Below the pieces are notes generated by a model. It saw only the letters and a list, made by a program, of their open reading frames with translations, searched no databases and had not been told where the DNA came from. The translations under genes were made by a program, and so were the position numbers. 64,000 nucleotides of DNA, taken from positions 310,001-374,000 of the forward strand of contig NZ_OU015430.1 of assembly GCF_907164845.1 (NCBI RefSeq), written 5' to 3'. The stretch is from Lysobacter luteus. GTDB lineage: Bacteria > Pseudomonadota > Gammaproteobacteria > Xanthomonadales > Xanthomonadaceae. Shown piece after piece: positions 56,084 through 64,000 of this stretch (position 1 is the first letter of the stretch; each line of letters starts with the position of its first letter).

Positions 56084-57886
56084 TCAGTGCTGCGAACGCG
56101 GACCGCGGGTCACCAGCGACTTCAGGCCGCGGCCGATGCGCCCGATCAGGCCGGGCTTGTCGGCGGACGCCGTATTGGCGGCCGGGGTTTTCGGCGCGGG
56201 CTTGCCGGCGGCGACCTGGGTCGGACCGGACGTGCGCTGCGCCGGGCGTGGCGGCCCCTCGCGCGGCGGCTGCGGCGCAGCGGCCTGCGGGCCAGCGGAT
56301 GCGGTCTCGCCGTCGGCCAGCTTCCGGCCACCGCGGCGCCGGCGACGCTTGCGCGGCGGCCGTGCGGCGTCGCCTTCGCCCATGCCGGGAACGGCATCGG
56401 TCGCGGTCGCTTCGGTCCGAGGACGCGGGGCGCGCTCGGGGCGGGGCGTGGCGGCGGCGTCGGCGGCCGGCGCGGCGTTGGTGGCTGCCGCGTCCTCGCG
56501 GCGCGGGCGACGGGGACCGCGGCTGCCCTCGCCACGGCCGCCTTCACTGCGGCCGCCACCGCTGCGGCCGCCCGGGCCGGAGCGTCCGCGACCGCCGCCA
56601 CGGCGCTCCTCGTCGGCCGCGCGCTGCTCGCGCGCCTCCTTGAAGATCGCGCTGACGCTTTCCTGTTCGCCGTCGTCACCCTCGACCGGCTTGCGCTCCG
56701 GGCGTGGCAGGGCGACCAGCAGGTCGGACTCCACCGGCGCGGTCGGGAGCTTCTGTTCGATGTACGCCTCGATGTCCGGCAGGCCCATCGCGTAGCGCTC
56801 GCAGGCGAAGCTGATCGCGTCGCCCTCGGCGCCCAGGCGGGCGGTGCGGCCGATGCGGTGGACGTAGTCCTCGGCGTCGAAGGGCAGGTCGTAGTTGTAG
56901 ACGTGCGACACGCCGTCGATGTGCAGGCCGCGCGCGGCGACGTCGGTCGCCACCAGCAGCTCCAGCTGGCCCTTCTGGAACTTGTTGAGCAGCGACTCGC
57001 GCTTCTTCTGCGGCACGTCGCCGCTGAGCACGCCGACCCGGTAGCCGCCGCGCTCCAGCGCACGCGCGACCCGCTCGACCCACACCTTCGTGTTGACGAA
57101 CACCATCGTGCGGGCGCCCTCGCTGCGCGAGAGCAGGCCCAGCAGCAGCGGGATCTTTTCCTCGTCGGCCGGGAAGTACACCACCTGGCGGACCTTGGCC
57201 GCGGTGATGGTCTCGGTCTCGACCACCAGCTTCTCGGGCTCGTTCATGTGCTCGTAGGCGAGCTCGAGCACGCGGTGGCTCAGCGTCGCCGAGAACAGCA
57301 GCGTCTGCCGCTCGGTCCGGATCGGCATGCGCCGCAGCAGGAAGCGGATGTCCTTGATGAAGCCCAGGTCGAACATGCGGTCGGCTTCGTCGAGCACGCA
57401 GATCTCGCAGGCGTGCAGGCTGACCACCTTGTGCTGCTTCACGTAGTCGATCAGGCGGCCGGGGGTGGCGATGATCACGTCCGCGCCGGCCTGCAGCAGC
57501 TCACGCTGCTTGTCGTAGTCGACGCCGCCGTAGACCAGCGCGAACTTGAGGCCGAGGTCGCTGCCGAACTTCACCGCGTCCTTGTGAATCTGGATCGCGA
57601 GCTCGCGGGTCGGCGCGAGGATCAACGCGCGCGGGTCCTCGGGCTTGCGGTCGGCCAGTGCCGGGCGCGTCAGCAGGCGGTTCATCACCGCGACCAGGAA
57701 CGCCAGGGTCTTGCCGGTGCCGGTCTGGGCCTGGCCGGCGACGTCGCCGCCGGGCAGCGCGACCGGCAGGGTCAGCGCCTGGATCGGGGTGCAGCGGGTG
57801 AAACCGGCGGCCTCCAGCCCGGCCAGCAGGCTCGGGTGCAGGTCGAACGATGAGAAGGAGATATCGGTAAGGGGCTTGTCGCTCAT
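56084..57886 (-). CDS. rhlB: DEAD-box RNA helicase RhlB
   Basis: A 600-residue helicase, about 180 residues longer than E. coli RhlB because of a disordered tail. [26 protein letters not shown] is the Q motif, AQTGTGKT motif I (about 50-57), PTREL motif Ia, [13 protein letters not shown] motif II (DEAD), and [10 protein letters not shown] motif VI. The tail (about 420-600) is rich in Arg, Gly, Ala and Pro with RGG-like runs, suited to RNA binding and degradosome contacts. ATG 57886 (MSDKPLTD) is preferred. It is divergent from trxA-rho, the same order as in E. coli. Confidence 0.93.
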   Translation of the reverse strand: MSDKPLTDISFSSFDLHPSLLAGLEAAGFTRCTPIQALTLPVALPGGDVAGQAQTGTGKTLAFLVAVMNRLLTRPALADRKPEDPRALILAPTRELAIQIHKDAVKFGSDLGLKFALVYGGVDYDKQRELLQAGADVIIATPGRLIDYVKQHKVVSLHACEICVLDEADRMFDLGFIKDIRFLLRRMPIRTERQTLLFSATLSHRVLELAYEHMNEPEKLVVETETITAAKVRQVVYFPADEEKIPLLLGLLSRSEGARTMVFVNTKVWVERVARALERGGYRVGVLSGDVPQKKRESLLNKFQKGQLELLVATDVAARGLHIDGVSHVYNYDLPFDAEDYVHRIGRTARLGAEGDAISFACERYAMGLPDIEAYIEQKLPTAPVESDLLVALPRPERKPVEGDDGEQESVSAIFKEAREQRAADEERRGGGRGRSGPGGRSGGGRSEGGRGEGSRGPRRPRREDAAATNAAPAADAAATPRPERAPRPRTEATATDAVPGMGEGDAARPPRKRRRRRGGRKLADGETASAGPQAAAPQPPREGPPRPAQRTSGPTQVAAGKPAPKTPAANTASADKPGLIGRIGRGLKSLVTRGPRSQH

Positions 57887-58128
57887 GCGGATCGGGGTGC
57901 TCTGGTAGGGCTTGCGTGCGTCCAGCCCGGCCTGCCGGCCGTGGCGGTGGAGCGCCTTGCGTGGGTGGCGTCCGCCAAGCAGACTGCCGGGGTCGGCCAG
58001 TTTCGTCCCTGACCGCAGCGTGCGGGGCCTTGAAGCCGCCGCGAAACACCCCAGTCTAACGCGTAACCCCGGGCGTTCGCCGGGCGGCCATGCTGCCGCC
58101 GGCACCCGCCCCCCCGCAGGAGAAGCTT

Positions 58129-58455
58129 GTGAGCGACAAAATCATGCAGGTCGGCGATGCCGATTTCGATACCGCCGTGCTGCAGTCGTCCGAACCGGTG
58201 CTGGTCGACTTCTGGGCGGAGTGGTGCGGCCCGTGCAAGATGATCGCCCCGGCGCTGGACCAGCTGGCCGAGGAGTACGACGGCAAGGTCAAGATCGCCA
58301 AGGTCAACGTCGACCACAACCGCGCCACCGCGATGAAGTACCACGTTCGCTCGATCCCGATGCTGCTGCTGTTCAAGGACGGCCAGGTGCAGCAGACGCA
58401 GATCGGCGCGGTCGGCAAGGGCCAGCTGGCCCAGATGATCGACAAGGCGCTTTGA
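58129..58455 (+). CDS. trxA: Thioredoxin
   Basis: A 108-residue thioredoxin with the WCGPC active site in [15 protein letters not shown] and the cis-Pro loop [12 protein letters not shown] 58129 is chosen because AGGAG lies upstream and it gives MSDKIMQV, the standard start; an in-frame ATG at 58090 would add a Pro-rich stretch. It reduces cytoplasmic disulfides. It is divergent from rhlB and upstream of rho, with a 246-bp leader between them. Confidence 0.95.
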   Translation: MSDKIMQVGDADFDTAVLQSSEPVLVDFWAEWCGPCKMIAPALDQLAEEYDGKVKIAKVNVDHNRATAMKYHVRSIPMLLLFKDGQVQQTQIGAVGKGQLAQMIDKAL

Positions 58456-58460
58456 CCGCC

Positions 58461-58481
58461 GGCGCCGGCCCTGCCGGCGCC
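58461..58481 (+). terminator. Hairpin after trxA, no T-run
   Basis: GGCGCCGGC, loop CCT, GCCGGCGCC: a perfect 9-bp stem 5 bp after the trxA stop. A second, weaker stem is at 58498-58519. Neither has a T-run, so they may serve RNA stability or Rho-dependent arrest in the rho leader. Confidence 0.4.
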
Positions 58482-58701
58482 TCTGACATGAACCGGACGC
58501 CCGCCCCCGCTTGCGGGCGCCCCGGCGGCGGTGCTAGTTTCGCAACACCCGGCGCCTGAACGGTTGCAACGGCCTGCCCACGGCACCTGCCGCGGCTGGT
58601 TTCGCCAGACCCGCTCCCCGCCGCACCCATCTCGACACCTTTCGTCCCAGACGCTCCGCCCGCCCGCCGCGGGCGCTCGCCGCTTAGCGAGGAATCCCCG
58701 C

Positions 58702-60510
58702 TTGTCCGATAACACCCCCGACGCCGGCGACACCGCCGAAAAGCGCGTGCGCAAGCCGCGCGCCAGCAAGGCCGACGCTTCGGCGGCCAGCAAGACCGAG
58801 TCGGCCGCCGCCGACAACGCCAGCCCGGCGCCGGCCAAGGCGGCCCCCGCAGCTGCCCCGGCCGCGGAGCCCAAGCCCGCCCCGGTGAAGGCCGAGGCCC
58901 CCGCCGCGCCGGCCCAGGACAACCAGGGCAGCGCCGGCGCATCCGGCGAAGGGCAGGCCGAAGGCCAGCGCCCGCCGCGCAACGGTGGCGAACCGCGTAG
59001 CGACAACGCGCCGCGCGGCGACAACGCACCGCGCGATGGGCAGCCCCGCGACGGCCACCCCCGCGACGGCCAGCGTAGTGACAACGCGCCGCGTGGCGGC
59101 GACCAGGAAGGCGGCCGCGGCAACCGGCGCGACCGCTTCCGCAGCAAGCGCGACCGCAACCGCAACCGCGACGGCCTGCCCAGCGACGACGGCGGCAACG
59201 AGACCTTCGTCCCGCGGCCCAACCCGCAGGTCCCGGAGGGCTTCCCGAGCTACTCGCTGGGCGACCTCAAGCGGATGCCGGCGCAGAAGCTGCTCGACAT
59301 CGCCGAGCAGCTGAACATCTCCGAGGGCGTCGCCCGCGCCCGCAAGCAGGACGTCATCTTCGCCGTGCTGAAGGTGCTGACCCGCCACGGCGAAGGCGTC
59401 GCCGCCGACGGCGTGCTGGAAATCCTGCCCGACGGCTTCGGCTTCCTGCGCGCGGCCGAGGCCAGCTACCTGGCCGGTCCGGACGACACCTACATCTCGC
59501 CCAGCCAGATCCGCCGCTTCAACCTGCGCACCGGTGACCACCTGTCCGGCCGCATCCGCTTCCCGAAGGACGGCGAGCGCTACTTCGCCCTGTCGATCGT
59601 CGACACGATCAACGGCGAGCCGCTGGAAGCGAGCAAGAACAAGGTCCTGTTCGAGAACCTCACCGCGCTGTTCCCGCGCCGCAAGTTCAAGCTCGAGCGT
59701 GGCGACGGCAGCACCGAGGACATCACCGGCCGGATCCTCGACCTCATGGCCCCGCAGGGCAAGGGCCAGCGTGCCCTGATCGTCAGCCCGCCCAAGGCCG
59801 GCAAGACGATGATGATGCAGCAGGTGGCCACCGCCATCACCCACAACCATCCCGACGTGCACATGATCGTGCTGCTCATCGACGAGCGGCCCGAGGAAGT
59901 CACCGAGATGCAGCGCACCGTGCGGGGCGAGGTCATCAGCTCGACCTTCGACGAGCCGGCCGCGCGCCACGTGCAGGTCGCCGAGATGGTGATCGAGCGC
60001 GCCAAGCGCCTGGTCGAGCACAAGAAGGACGTGGTGATCCTGCTCGACTCCATCACCCGCCTGGCCCGCGCGTACAACAACGTCGTGCCGAGCTCGGGCA
60101 AGGTGCTGTCGGGTGGCGTCGACGCCAACGCCCTGCACCGTCCCAAGCGCTTCTTCGGTGCCGCGCGTAACGTCGAGGAAGGCGGCTCCCTGACCATCAT
60201 CGCCACCGCGCTGGTGGACACCGGCAGCAAGATGGACGAGGTGATCTACGAGGAGTTCAAGGGCACCGGCAACTCCGAGGTCCACCTCAACCGCCGCATC
60301 GCCGAGAAGCGCGTCTACCCGGCGATCGACATCAACCGCTCCGGCACCCGCCGCGAGGACTACCTGATCGAGCCCGAGCTGCTGCAGAAGATCTGGATCC
60401 TGCGCAAGCTGCTGCACGGCATGGACGAGATCGGCGCGATGGAGTTCCTGCTCGACAAGATGAAGAACTCGAAGTCCAACGACGAGTTCTTCGCTTCGAT
60501 GAAGCGCTGA
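58702..60510 (+). CDS. rho: Transcription termination factor Rho with long disordered N-terminal insert
   Basis: A 602-residue protein, against 419 in E. coli. TTG 58702 ([10 protein letters not shown]) is chosen from GAGG upstream and from the family style MSDNT...EKRVRKPR. Residues about 20-180 are Ala/Pro-rich then Arg/Asn/Asp/Gly-rich, with repeated DNAPR and RDGQ/RDGH units. The canonical core starts about residue 185 ([20 protein letters not shown]); PDGFGFLR marks the RNA-binding cold-shock-like domain, PPKAGKT (about 363-369) Walker A, and [15 protein letters not shown] Walker B. It terminates transcription. No hairpin with T-run follows this copy; the likely native terminator now lies 1.7 kb downstream, after a broken rho tail. 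Confidence 0.95.
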   Translation: MSDNTPDAGDTAEKRVRKPRASKADASAASKTESAAADNASPAPAKAAPAAAPAAEPKPAPVKAEAPAAPAQDNQGSAGASGEGQAEGQRPPRNGGEPRSDNAPRGDNAPRDGQPRDGHPRDGQRSDNAPRGGDQEGGRGNRRDRFRSKRDRNRNRDGLPSDDGGNETFVPRPNPQVPEGFPSYSLGDLKRMPAQKLLDIAEQLNISEGVARARKQDVIFAVLKVLTRHGEGVAADGVLEILPDGFGFLRAAEASYLAGPDDTYISPSQIRRFNLRTGDHLSGRIRFPKDGERYFALSIVDTINGEPLEASKNKVLFENLTALFPRRKFKLERGDGSTEDITGRILDLMAPQGKGQRALIVSPPKAGKTMMMQQVATAITHNHPDVHMIVLLIDERPEEVTEMQRTVRGEVISSTFDEPAARHVQVAEMVIERAKRLVEHKKDVVILLDSITRLARAYNNVVPSSGKVLSGGVDANALHRPKRFFGAARNVEEGGSLTIIATALVDTGSKMDEVIYEEFKGTGNSEVHLNRRIAEKRVYPAIDINRSGTRREDYLIEPELLQKIWILRKLLHGMDEIGAMEFLLDKMKNSKSNDEFFASMKR

Positions 60511-60580
60511 ACCGCTCCGGCTCACCGGCCTCCGGGCAGCGAGCGCGGCGCCTTCATCTCAGCTCTGGGAGGATGTCCGG

Positions 60581-61885
60581 ATGGGCCGCCTCTCCCGCCT
60601 GTGGTACCGCGTCACGTCGACGTTCTGGTTCGCGCCCGCCCTGATCGTGGCGGGCGCGGTCCTGCTCGCATTCGGCACGGTCGAAGCCGATGCCCGGTAC
60701 GTCACCGCTGGCGCCCTCGAGGCCTGGCCGCGACTGTTCGGGGCCGGCGCCAGCGCATCGCGCAGCATGCTCGCCGCGGTGGCGGGCTCGATGATCACGG
60801 TCGCCGGCACCGTGTTCTCGATCACGCTGGTCGCGCTTTCGCTCGCTTCCAGCCAGTACAGCTCGCGGGTCCTTCGCAACTTCATGCGCGATCGCACCAA
60901 CCAGGCCGTGCTGGGCGTGTTCGTCGGCATCTTCGCTTATTGCCTGGTGGTCCTGCGCTCCATCCATGGCGAAGCCGACGAAGCCTTCGTCCCGTCGGTC
61001 GCTGTGTTCCTGGGCCTGCTGCTCGGCTTCGGCGGCATCGGCATGCTGGTGTTCTTCATCCACCACATCGCCGAGTCGATCCAGGCCTCGCGGATCCTCG
61101 AGGCCGTGCGGAGGGAGACCTGCGGCGCGATCGAGCGGTTGTTCCCGGATCGAGCCGGCGCCGACGACGACCCCGACTCTTGGCCCGACGGCTCCGGATG
61201 GCACGAGGTGCGTCGCGCCGACACCACGGGATACCTGCAGGTAGTGGAGTTCGAGCGGCTGTGCGACCTCGCCAGCGCCCACGGCGTGCGCCTGAAGGTC
61301 CACGTCGGGCTCGGCGATTACATCCTTCCCGGCCAAGTCCTGCTCTCGACGTGTCCCGCCCCGCCCGAAGGGCTGGGCGACGAACTGGCAGGCGCCTGCA
61401 CGATCGGCAGGCAGCGCACGTTGGAGCAGGACGTGGGCTACGGCATCCGGCAACTGGTGGACGTCGCGCTCAAGGCGCTGTCTCCCAGCGTCAACGACAC
61501 GACGACGGCCACCATGTGCATCGATTCGCTCACCGCGATCCTCGCGGAGCTGGCACACCGCGACTTGCGGTTCGAAGGTTGCGAACGAGGGGGCACGCGC
61601 TGGATCGACGCGCCCCATCCGCGGTTCGAGGACCTGCTCGACCAGGCGATGGACCAGATCCGCCACTTCGGCCGCGGGAACGTCGCGGTTCTGCATCGGC
61701 TGCTCTGGTCGCTCGAATCCCTCGGAGCAAGGACCTCGATCCGCGCGCGGCGCCTGGCACTCAGTCGACAGGCGCGCCGTCTCCACGGCGTCGCCGGCCG
61801 GGAACTCGACGATCCGGACGACCAGCGCAGCGTGCTGGAAGCGGCGGGCGCGCTCCTGCGCACGCTCGACACCGACCACGGCTGA
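60581..61885 (+). CDS. DUF2254 family membrane protein
   Basis: A 434-residue inner-membrane protein. About four N-terminal hydrophobic segments include SMLAAVAGSMITVAGTVFSITLVALSLASSQYSSRVLRNFM, the best family signature. The soluble C-terminal half contains LKVHVGLGDYILPGQVLLS, QDVGYGIRQLVDVALKALSPSVNDTTTA. The family has no settled function. GGGAGG precedes ATG 60581. It lies between rho and a broken second copy of the rho 3' end, so it appears to have been inserted at this locus. Confidence 0.88.
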   Translation: MGRLSRLWYRVTSTFWFAPALIVAGAVLLAFGTVEADARYVTAGALEAWPRLFGAGASASRSMLAAVAGSMITVAGTVFSITLVALSLASSQYSSRVLRNFMRDRTNQAVLGVFVGIFAYCLVVLRSIHGEADEAFVPSVAVFLGLLLGFGGIGMLVFFIHHIAESIQASRILEAVRRETCGAIERLFPDRAGADDDPDSWPDGSGWHEVRRADTTGYLQVVEFERLCDLASAHGVRLKVHVGLGDYILPGQVLLSTCPAPPEGLGDELAGACTIGRQRTLEQDVGYGIRQLVDVALKALSPSVNDTTTATMCIDSLTAILAELAHRDLRFEGCERGGTRWIDAPHPRFEDLLDQAMDQIRHFGRGNVAVLHRLLWSLESLGARTSIRARRLALSRQARRLHGVAGRELDDPDDQRSVLEAAGALLRTLDTDHG

Positions 61886-61899
61886 GGGCGTCATTCCGC

Positions 61900-61924
61900 G
61901 GGGCGCGATGATGCTAGGCGCCCC
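61900..61924 (+). terminator. Possible stem-loop after the DUF2254 gene
   Basis: GGGGCGC and GCGCCCC pair across an 11-base loop, 15 bp past the stop. No T-run follows, so this is only a weak candidate. Confidence 0.3.
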
Positions 61925-62011
61925 CTGATGGCCCAGAGCATCGTGCCGATCACGTCGTCAATGAGCTTTCACGCGCGAGTCCAGTGGCTGCACGTCGCCC
62001 TGCGCGAGCAT

Positions 62012-62189
62012 CCGGCAACTCCGAGGTCCACCTTATCCGCCGCATCGCCGAAAAGCGCTGCTGCAGAAGATCTGGATCCTGCGCAAGCTGCTGCACGGCA
62101 TGGACGAGATCGGCGCGATGGAGTTCCTGCTCGACAAGATGAAGAACTCCAAGTCCAATGACGAGTTCTTCGCCTCGATGAAGCGCTGA
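62012..62189 (+). pseudogene. Broken second copy of the 3' end of rho
   Basis: From CCGGCAACTCCGAGG at 62012 to the TGA at 62187-62189 the sequence copies the last part of rho (60266-60510). 67 bp of rho (about 60313-60379) are missing, with a GC at the junction, so the reading frame is broken. Past the deletion 131 bp align without gaps, with only three differences, all at silent third positions (TCC/TCG, AAT/AAC, GCC/GCT). Before it there are four substitutions, of which one changes an amino acid (ATC for AAC). The preceding bases (61926-62011) are not rho-like. The piece is not translatable as Rho; it is followed by a strong terminator that was probably rho's own. Confidence 0.9.
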
Positions 62190-62203
62190 GTCGCCCCTCG
62201 ACG

Positions 62204-62238
62204 TAAAAAAGCCCCGCAGGTCGCGGGGCTTTTTTTTG
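62204..62238 (+). terminator. Strong intrinsic terminator (two-way)
   Basis: A-rich AAAAAA, stem GCCCCGC (62211-62217), loop AGGTC, stem GCGGGGC (62223-62229), then T8. The flanking A and T runs make it work in both directions. It lies 15 bp after the broken rho tail, where one expects the terminator of an intact rho gene. Confidence 0.92.
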
Positions 62239-62307
62239 GTTCATCGTGTAATGCCGGGCGCGGCCCACGTCCCCGCGGCGCCATAATCGCCGGGACGGAG
62301 GTGCCTG

Positions 62308-64000
62308 ATGCACGGTGGTGGACTTGAGCTGGCCCTGGTTTTCCTGCTCGCCGCGGTGATCGCGGTGCCCGTGTTCCGGCGCTTCGGGCTCGGCGCGGTG
62401 CTGGGCTACCTGGCCGCGGGCGTGGTGCTGGGGCCCTATGGGATCCGGGTGATCCGCGATGCCGAGCCGGTGCTGGCGGCGTCTGAGATCGGCGTGGTGA
62501 TGATGCTGTTCGTGATCGGCCTGGAGCTGTCGCCGGCGCGGTTGAAGGTGATGCGCAGGCCAGTGTTCGGCGCCGGCGGCGCGCAGATGCTGGTCAGCGC
62601 GGTAGCGCTGGGCCTGCTGGCGACCCTGGCCGGTTTTGGCTGGCGGACCGCGGTGGTGGTCGGTGCGGGGCTCGCGCTGTCGTCGACCGCGGTGGGACTG
62701 CAGCTGCTGTCCGAGCGCAAGACCCTGACCAGCGAGCACGGCCGACTGGCCTTCGCGATCCTGCTGTTCCAGGACCTGTGCGCGATTCCGTTGCTGGCCG
62801 CGATCCCCCTGCTCGGCAAGGCGGCGGCGGTGGACGCCGGCGGACTGGGCTGGGACGCCGTGCTGAAGGCGGTCCTGGCGATCGGGGTGCTGGTGGTCGG
62901 CGGACGGGTGCTGCTGCGCCATGTGTTCCGGATGGTCGCCCGATCGATGATGCCCGAGGTGTTCACCGGCGCAGCGCTGCTGACGGTGCTGGGATCGGCG
63001 TGGCTGATGCAGATGGCCGGGCTTTCGGCGGGGCTGGGCGCGTTCCTGGCCGGCGTGCTGCTGGCCGACTCGGAGTTCCGCCACGAGCTTGAAGCGCAGA
63101 TCGAGCCGTTCAAGGGGCTGTTGCTGGGCCTGTTCTTCATGGCGGTGGGCATGAACGTCGACCTCAAGCGGGTCATGGCGGAGCCACTGCTGATCGAGCT
63201 GATGGTGCTGGCGTTGCTGACGGTGAAGTTCGCCATCCTGTGGGCCGTCGGCATCCGGCCGGGCGGTCTGTCGGGGCGCGAATCACTGCAGCTCGGCGCG
63301 GTGCTCGCGGTCGGCGGCGAGTTCGCGTTCGTGGTGTTCTCCGAAGCGGTCAGGGCGGGCCTGCTTGACGACGTCATGCGCGACCGGCTGGTCGCCGCGG
63401 TGGGCGTGTCGATGGCCCTGACCCCGTTGTTGATGATCGGGGTGGCGCGCCTGTTGCGGGGGCACCCGGTCGCCCGGCCCGAGCGCGATTACGACCCGCT
63501 GCCGGAGGACGGTCATCCCCAGGTACTGATCGCCGGGTTCGGCCGCTTCGGCCAGATCGTCGCGCGGTTGCTGGTCGCCCAGAAAGTCCCGTTCATCGCG
63601 ATCGAGCACAGCGCAGACCAGGTCGATTTCATGCGCCGGTTCGGCAATCCGCTGTTTTACGGCGACCCGGCCAAGCCCGAGCTGTTGCGCTCGGCCGGCG
63701 CGGCCCACGTGCGGGTGTTCGTGGTCGCGATCGACGACGTCGAATCGAGCCTGCGCACGGTGCGGGTGATCCGGCGGATGTACCCGGATGCAAAAGTCCT
63801 CGCCCGGGCGCGCGACCGGCGCCACGCCTGGGCGCTGATGGACCTGGGCGCGCAGGCGCTGCGCGAGATGCTGCTCTCAAGCCTCAAACTGGGAGAGGAC
63901 GTGCTCGTCGCGCTCGGCGTGCCGGCCGATGTCGCCCACGAGCATGCGCAGAGGTTCCTGGCCCTCGACCAACGACTGCTCAACGCCCAGTACCTCGTCC
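62308..64000 (+). CDS. Kef-type potassium/proton antiporter (runs off right edge)
   Basis: ATG 62308, with GGAGG upstream, opens a frame of 564 codons to the edge without a stop. Residues about 1-385 are the CPA2 membrane domain with about twelve helices: GLGAVLGYLAAGVVLGPYGI, MMLFVIGLELSPARL, FAILLFQDLCAIPLLA and GAFLAGVLLADSEFRHELE. Residues about 405-525 are a Rossmann RCK/TrkA-N domain (VLIAGFGRFGQIVARLL, then IEHSADQVDFMRRFGNPLFYGDP). This is the KefB/KefC architecture: K+ efflux coupled to H+ entry, gated by glutathione adducts. No KefF/KefG ancillary gene lies upstream, so I leave the symbol blank. Confidence 0.93.
   Translation, partial: MHGGGLELALVFLLAAVIAVPVFRRFGLGAVLGYLAAGVVLGPYGIRVIRDAEPVLAASEIGVVMMLFVIGLELSPARLKVMRRPVFGAGGAQMLVSAVALGLLATLAGFGWRTAVVVGAGLALSSTAVGLQLLSERKTLTSEHGRLAFAILLFQDLCAIPLLAAIPLLGKAAAVDAGGLGWDAVLKAVLAIGVLVVGGRVLLRHVFRMVARSMMPEVFTGAALLTVLGSAWLMQMAGLSAGLGAFLAGVLLADSEFRHELEAQIEPFKGLLLGLFFMAVGMNVDLKRVMAEPLLIELMVLALLTVKFAILWAVGIRPGGLSGRESLQLGAVLAVGGEFAFVVFSEAVRAGLLDDVMRDRLVAAVGVSMALTPLLMIGVARLLRGHPVARPERDYDPLPEDGHPQVLIAGFGRFGQIVARLLVAQKVPFIAIEHSADQVDFMRRFGNPLFYGDPAKPELLRSAGAAHVRVFVVAIDDVESSLRTVRVIRRMYPDAKVLARARDRRHAWALMDLGAQALREMLLSSLKLGEDVLVALGVPADVAHEHAQRFLALDQRLLNAQYLV

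Noticed and set aside
58498-58519. Intrinsic terminator in the trxA-rho leader
   Set aside because: A 7-bp stem with an 8-base loop and no T-run is too weak to call a terminator.
61928-62161. 77-codon plus-strand ORF between the DUF2254 gene and the terminator
   Set aside because: It reads through the broken rho copy in the wrong frame; the DNA similarity to rho explains the sequence better than a new gene.

Overview
The window is a high-GC chromosomal segment from a gammaproteobacterium, most likely family Xanthomonadaceae (Lysobacter/Luteimonas-like). The arguments are the gene orders ftsE-ftsX-...-rpoH and rhlB/trxA-rho, the plant-type glutamate-cysteine ligase, the cytochrome c4 / twin DsbA / engB block, two large TonB-dependent receptors, and a Rho factor with a long disordered N-terminal extension. 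The genus is inferred from recall of gene order and protein style; no database was searched.

Layout. (1) 1-10,100 looks like accessory DNA. Two unknown minus-strand genes with lower GC are followed by a heavy-metal efflux block: a czcI-like periplasmic protein, czcC, czcB, czcA, a short CDF-like protein, czcD, a 26-codon remnant of another SCC-type transporter gene, and ynfA. It ends in an AT-richer non-coding stretch near 10,000-10,110. (2) 10,179-13,098 has a sigma factor fused to membrane helices, then a translationally coupled DUF2231 membrane protein and a sorbosone-dehydrogenase-like lipoprotein. (3) 13,223-18,895 is housekeeping: tsaD, folB, an MscS channel, folK, a convergent pteridine-reductase-type SDR, a MidA-like methyltransferase and a VanZ-like protein. 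(4) 19,038-28,889 holds a TonB receptor, cca, slt, a TauE/SafE permease and a second TonB receptor. (5) 28,935-34,725 has an EEP nuclease/phosphatase, two DsbA proteins, cytochrome c4, engB and gshA. (6) 34,794-40,803 has ppc, a REP-like inverted repeat, the glutathione-dependent formaldehyde pathway (class III ADH plus S-formylglutathione hydrolase), a PP-loop protein and a small unknown. (7) 40,885-48,341 has a propeller-amidohydrolase, a DegV protein and an overlapping pair of amidohydrolases of which one lacks the metal-binding motif. (8) 48,576-51,639 has an LprI-like-domain protein, a DUF924 protein, a glutaredoxin/A-type/rhodanese fusion and a polysaccharide deacetylase. (9) 51,653-55,940 is the minus-strand block ftsE-ftsX-response regulator-ung-rpoH, with a near-perfect CIRCE operator just before rpoH. 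(10) 56,084-62,238 has rhlB divergent from trxA-rho, then a DUF2254 gene, then a second broken copy of the 3' end of rho followed by a strong intrinsic terminator. (11) A Kef-type potassium/proton antiporter runs off the right edge.

Most of the window is ordinary Xanthomonad chromosome. The least ordinary observations are the broken rho tail beyond DUF2254 (62,012-62,189), the CIRCE element at rpoH (52,554-52,580), the active/inactive amidohydrolase pair, the two-receiver response regulator inside the ftsEX block, the Cys-less A-type domain in the glutaredoxin fusion, and the truncated transporter leader coupled to ynfA. I did not find a clearly new multi-gene system such as a defence island, CRISPR array or biosynthetic cluster. 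No tRNA or rRNA gene was recognised.
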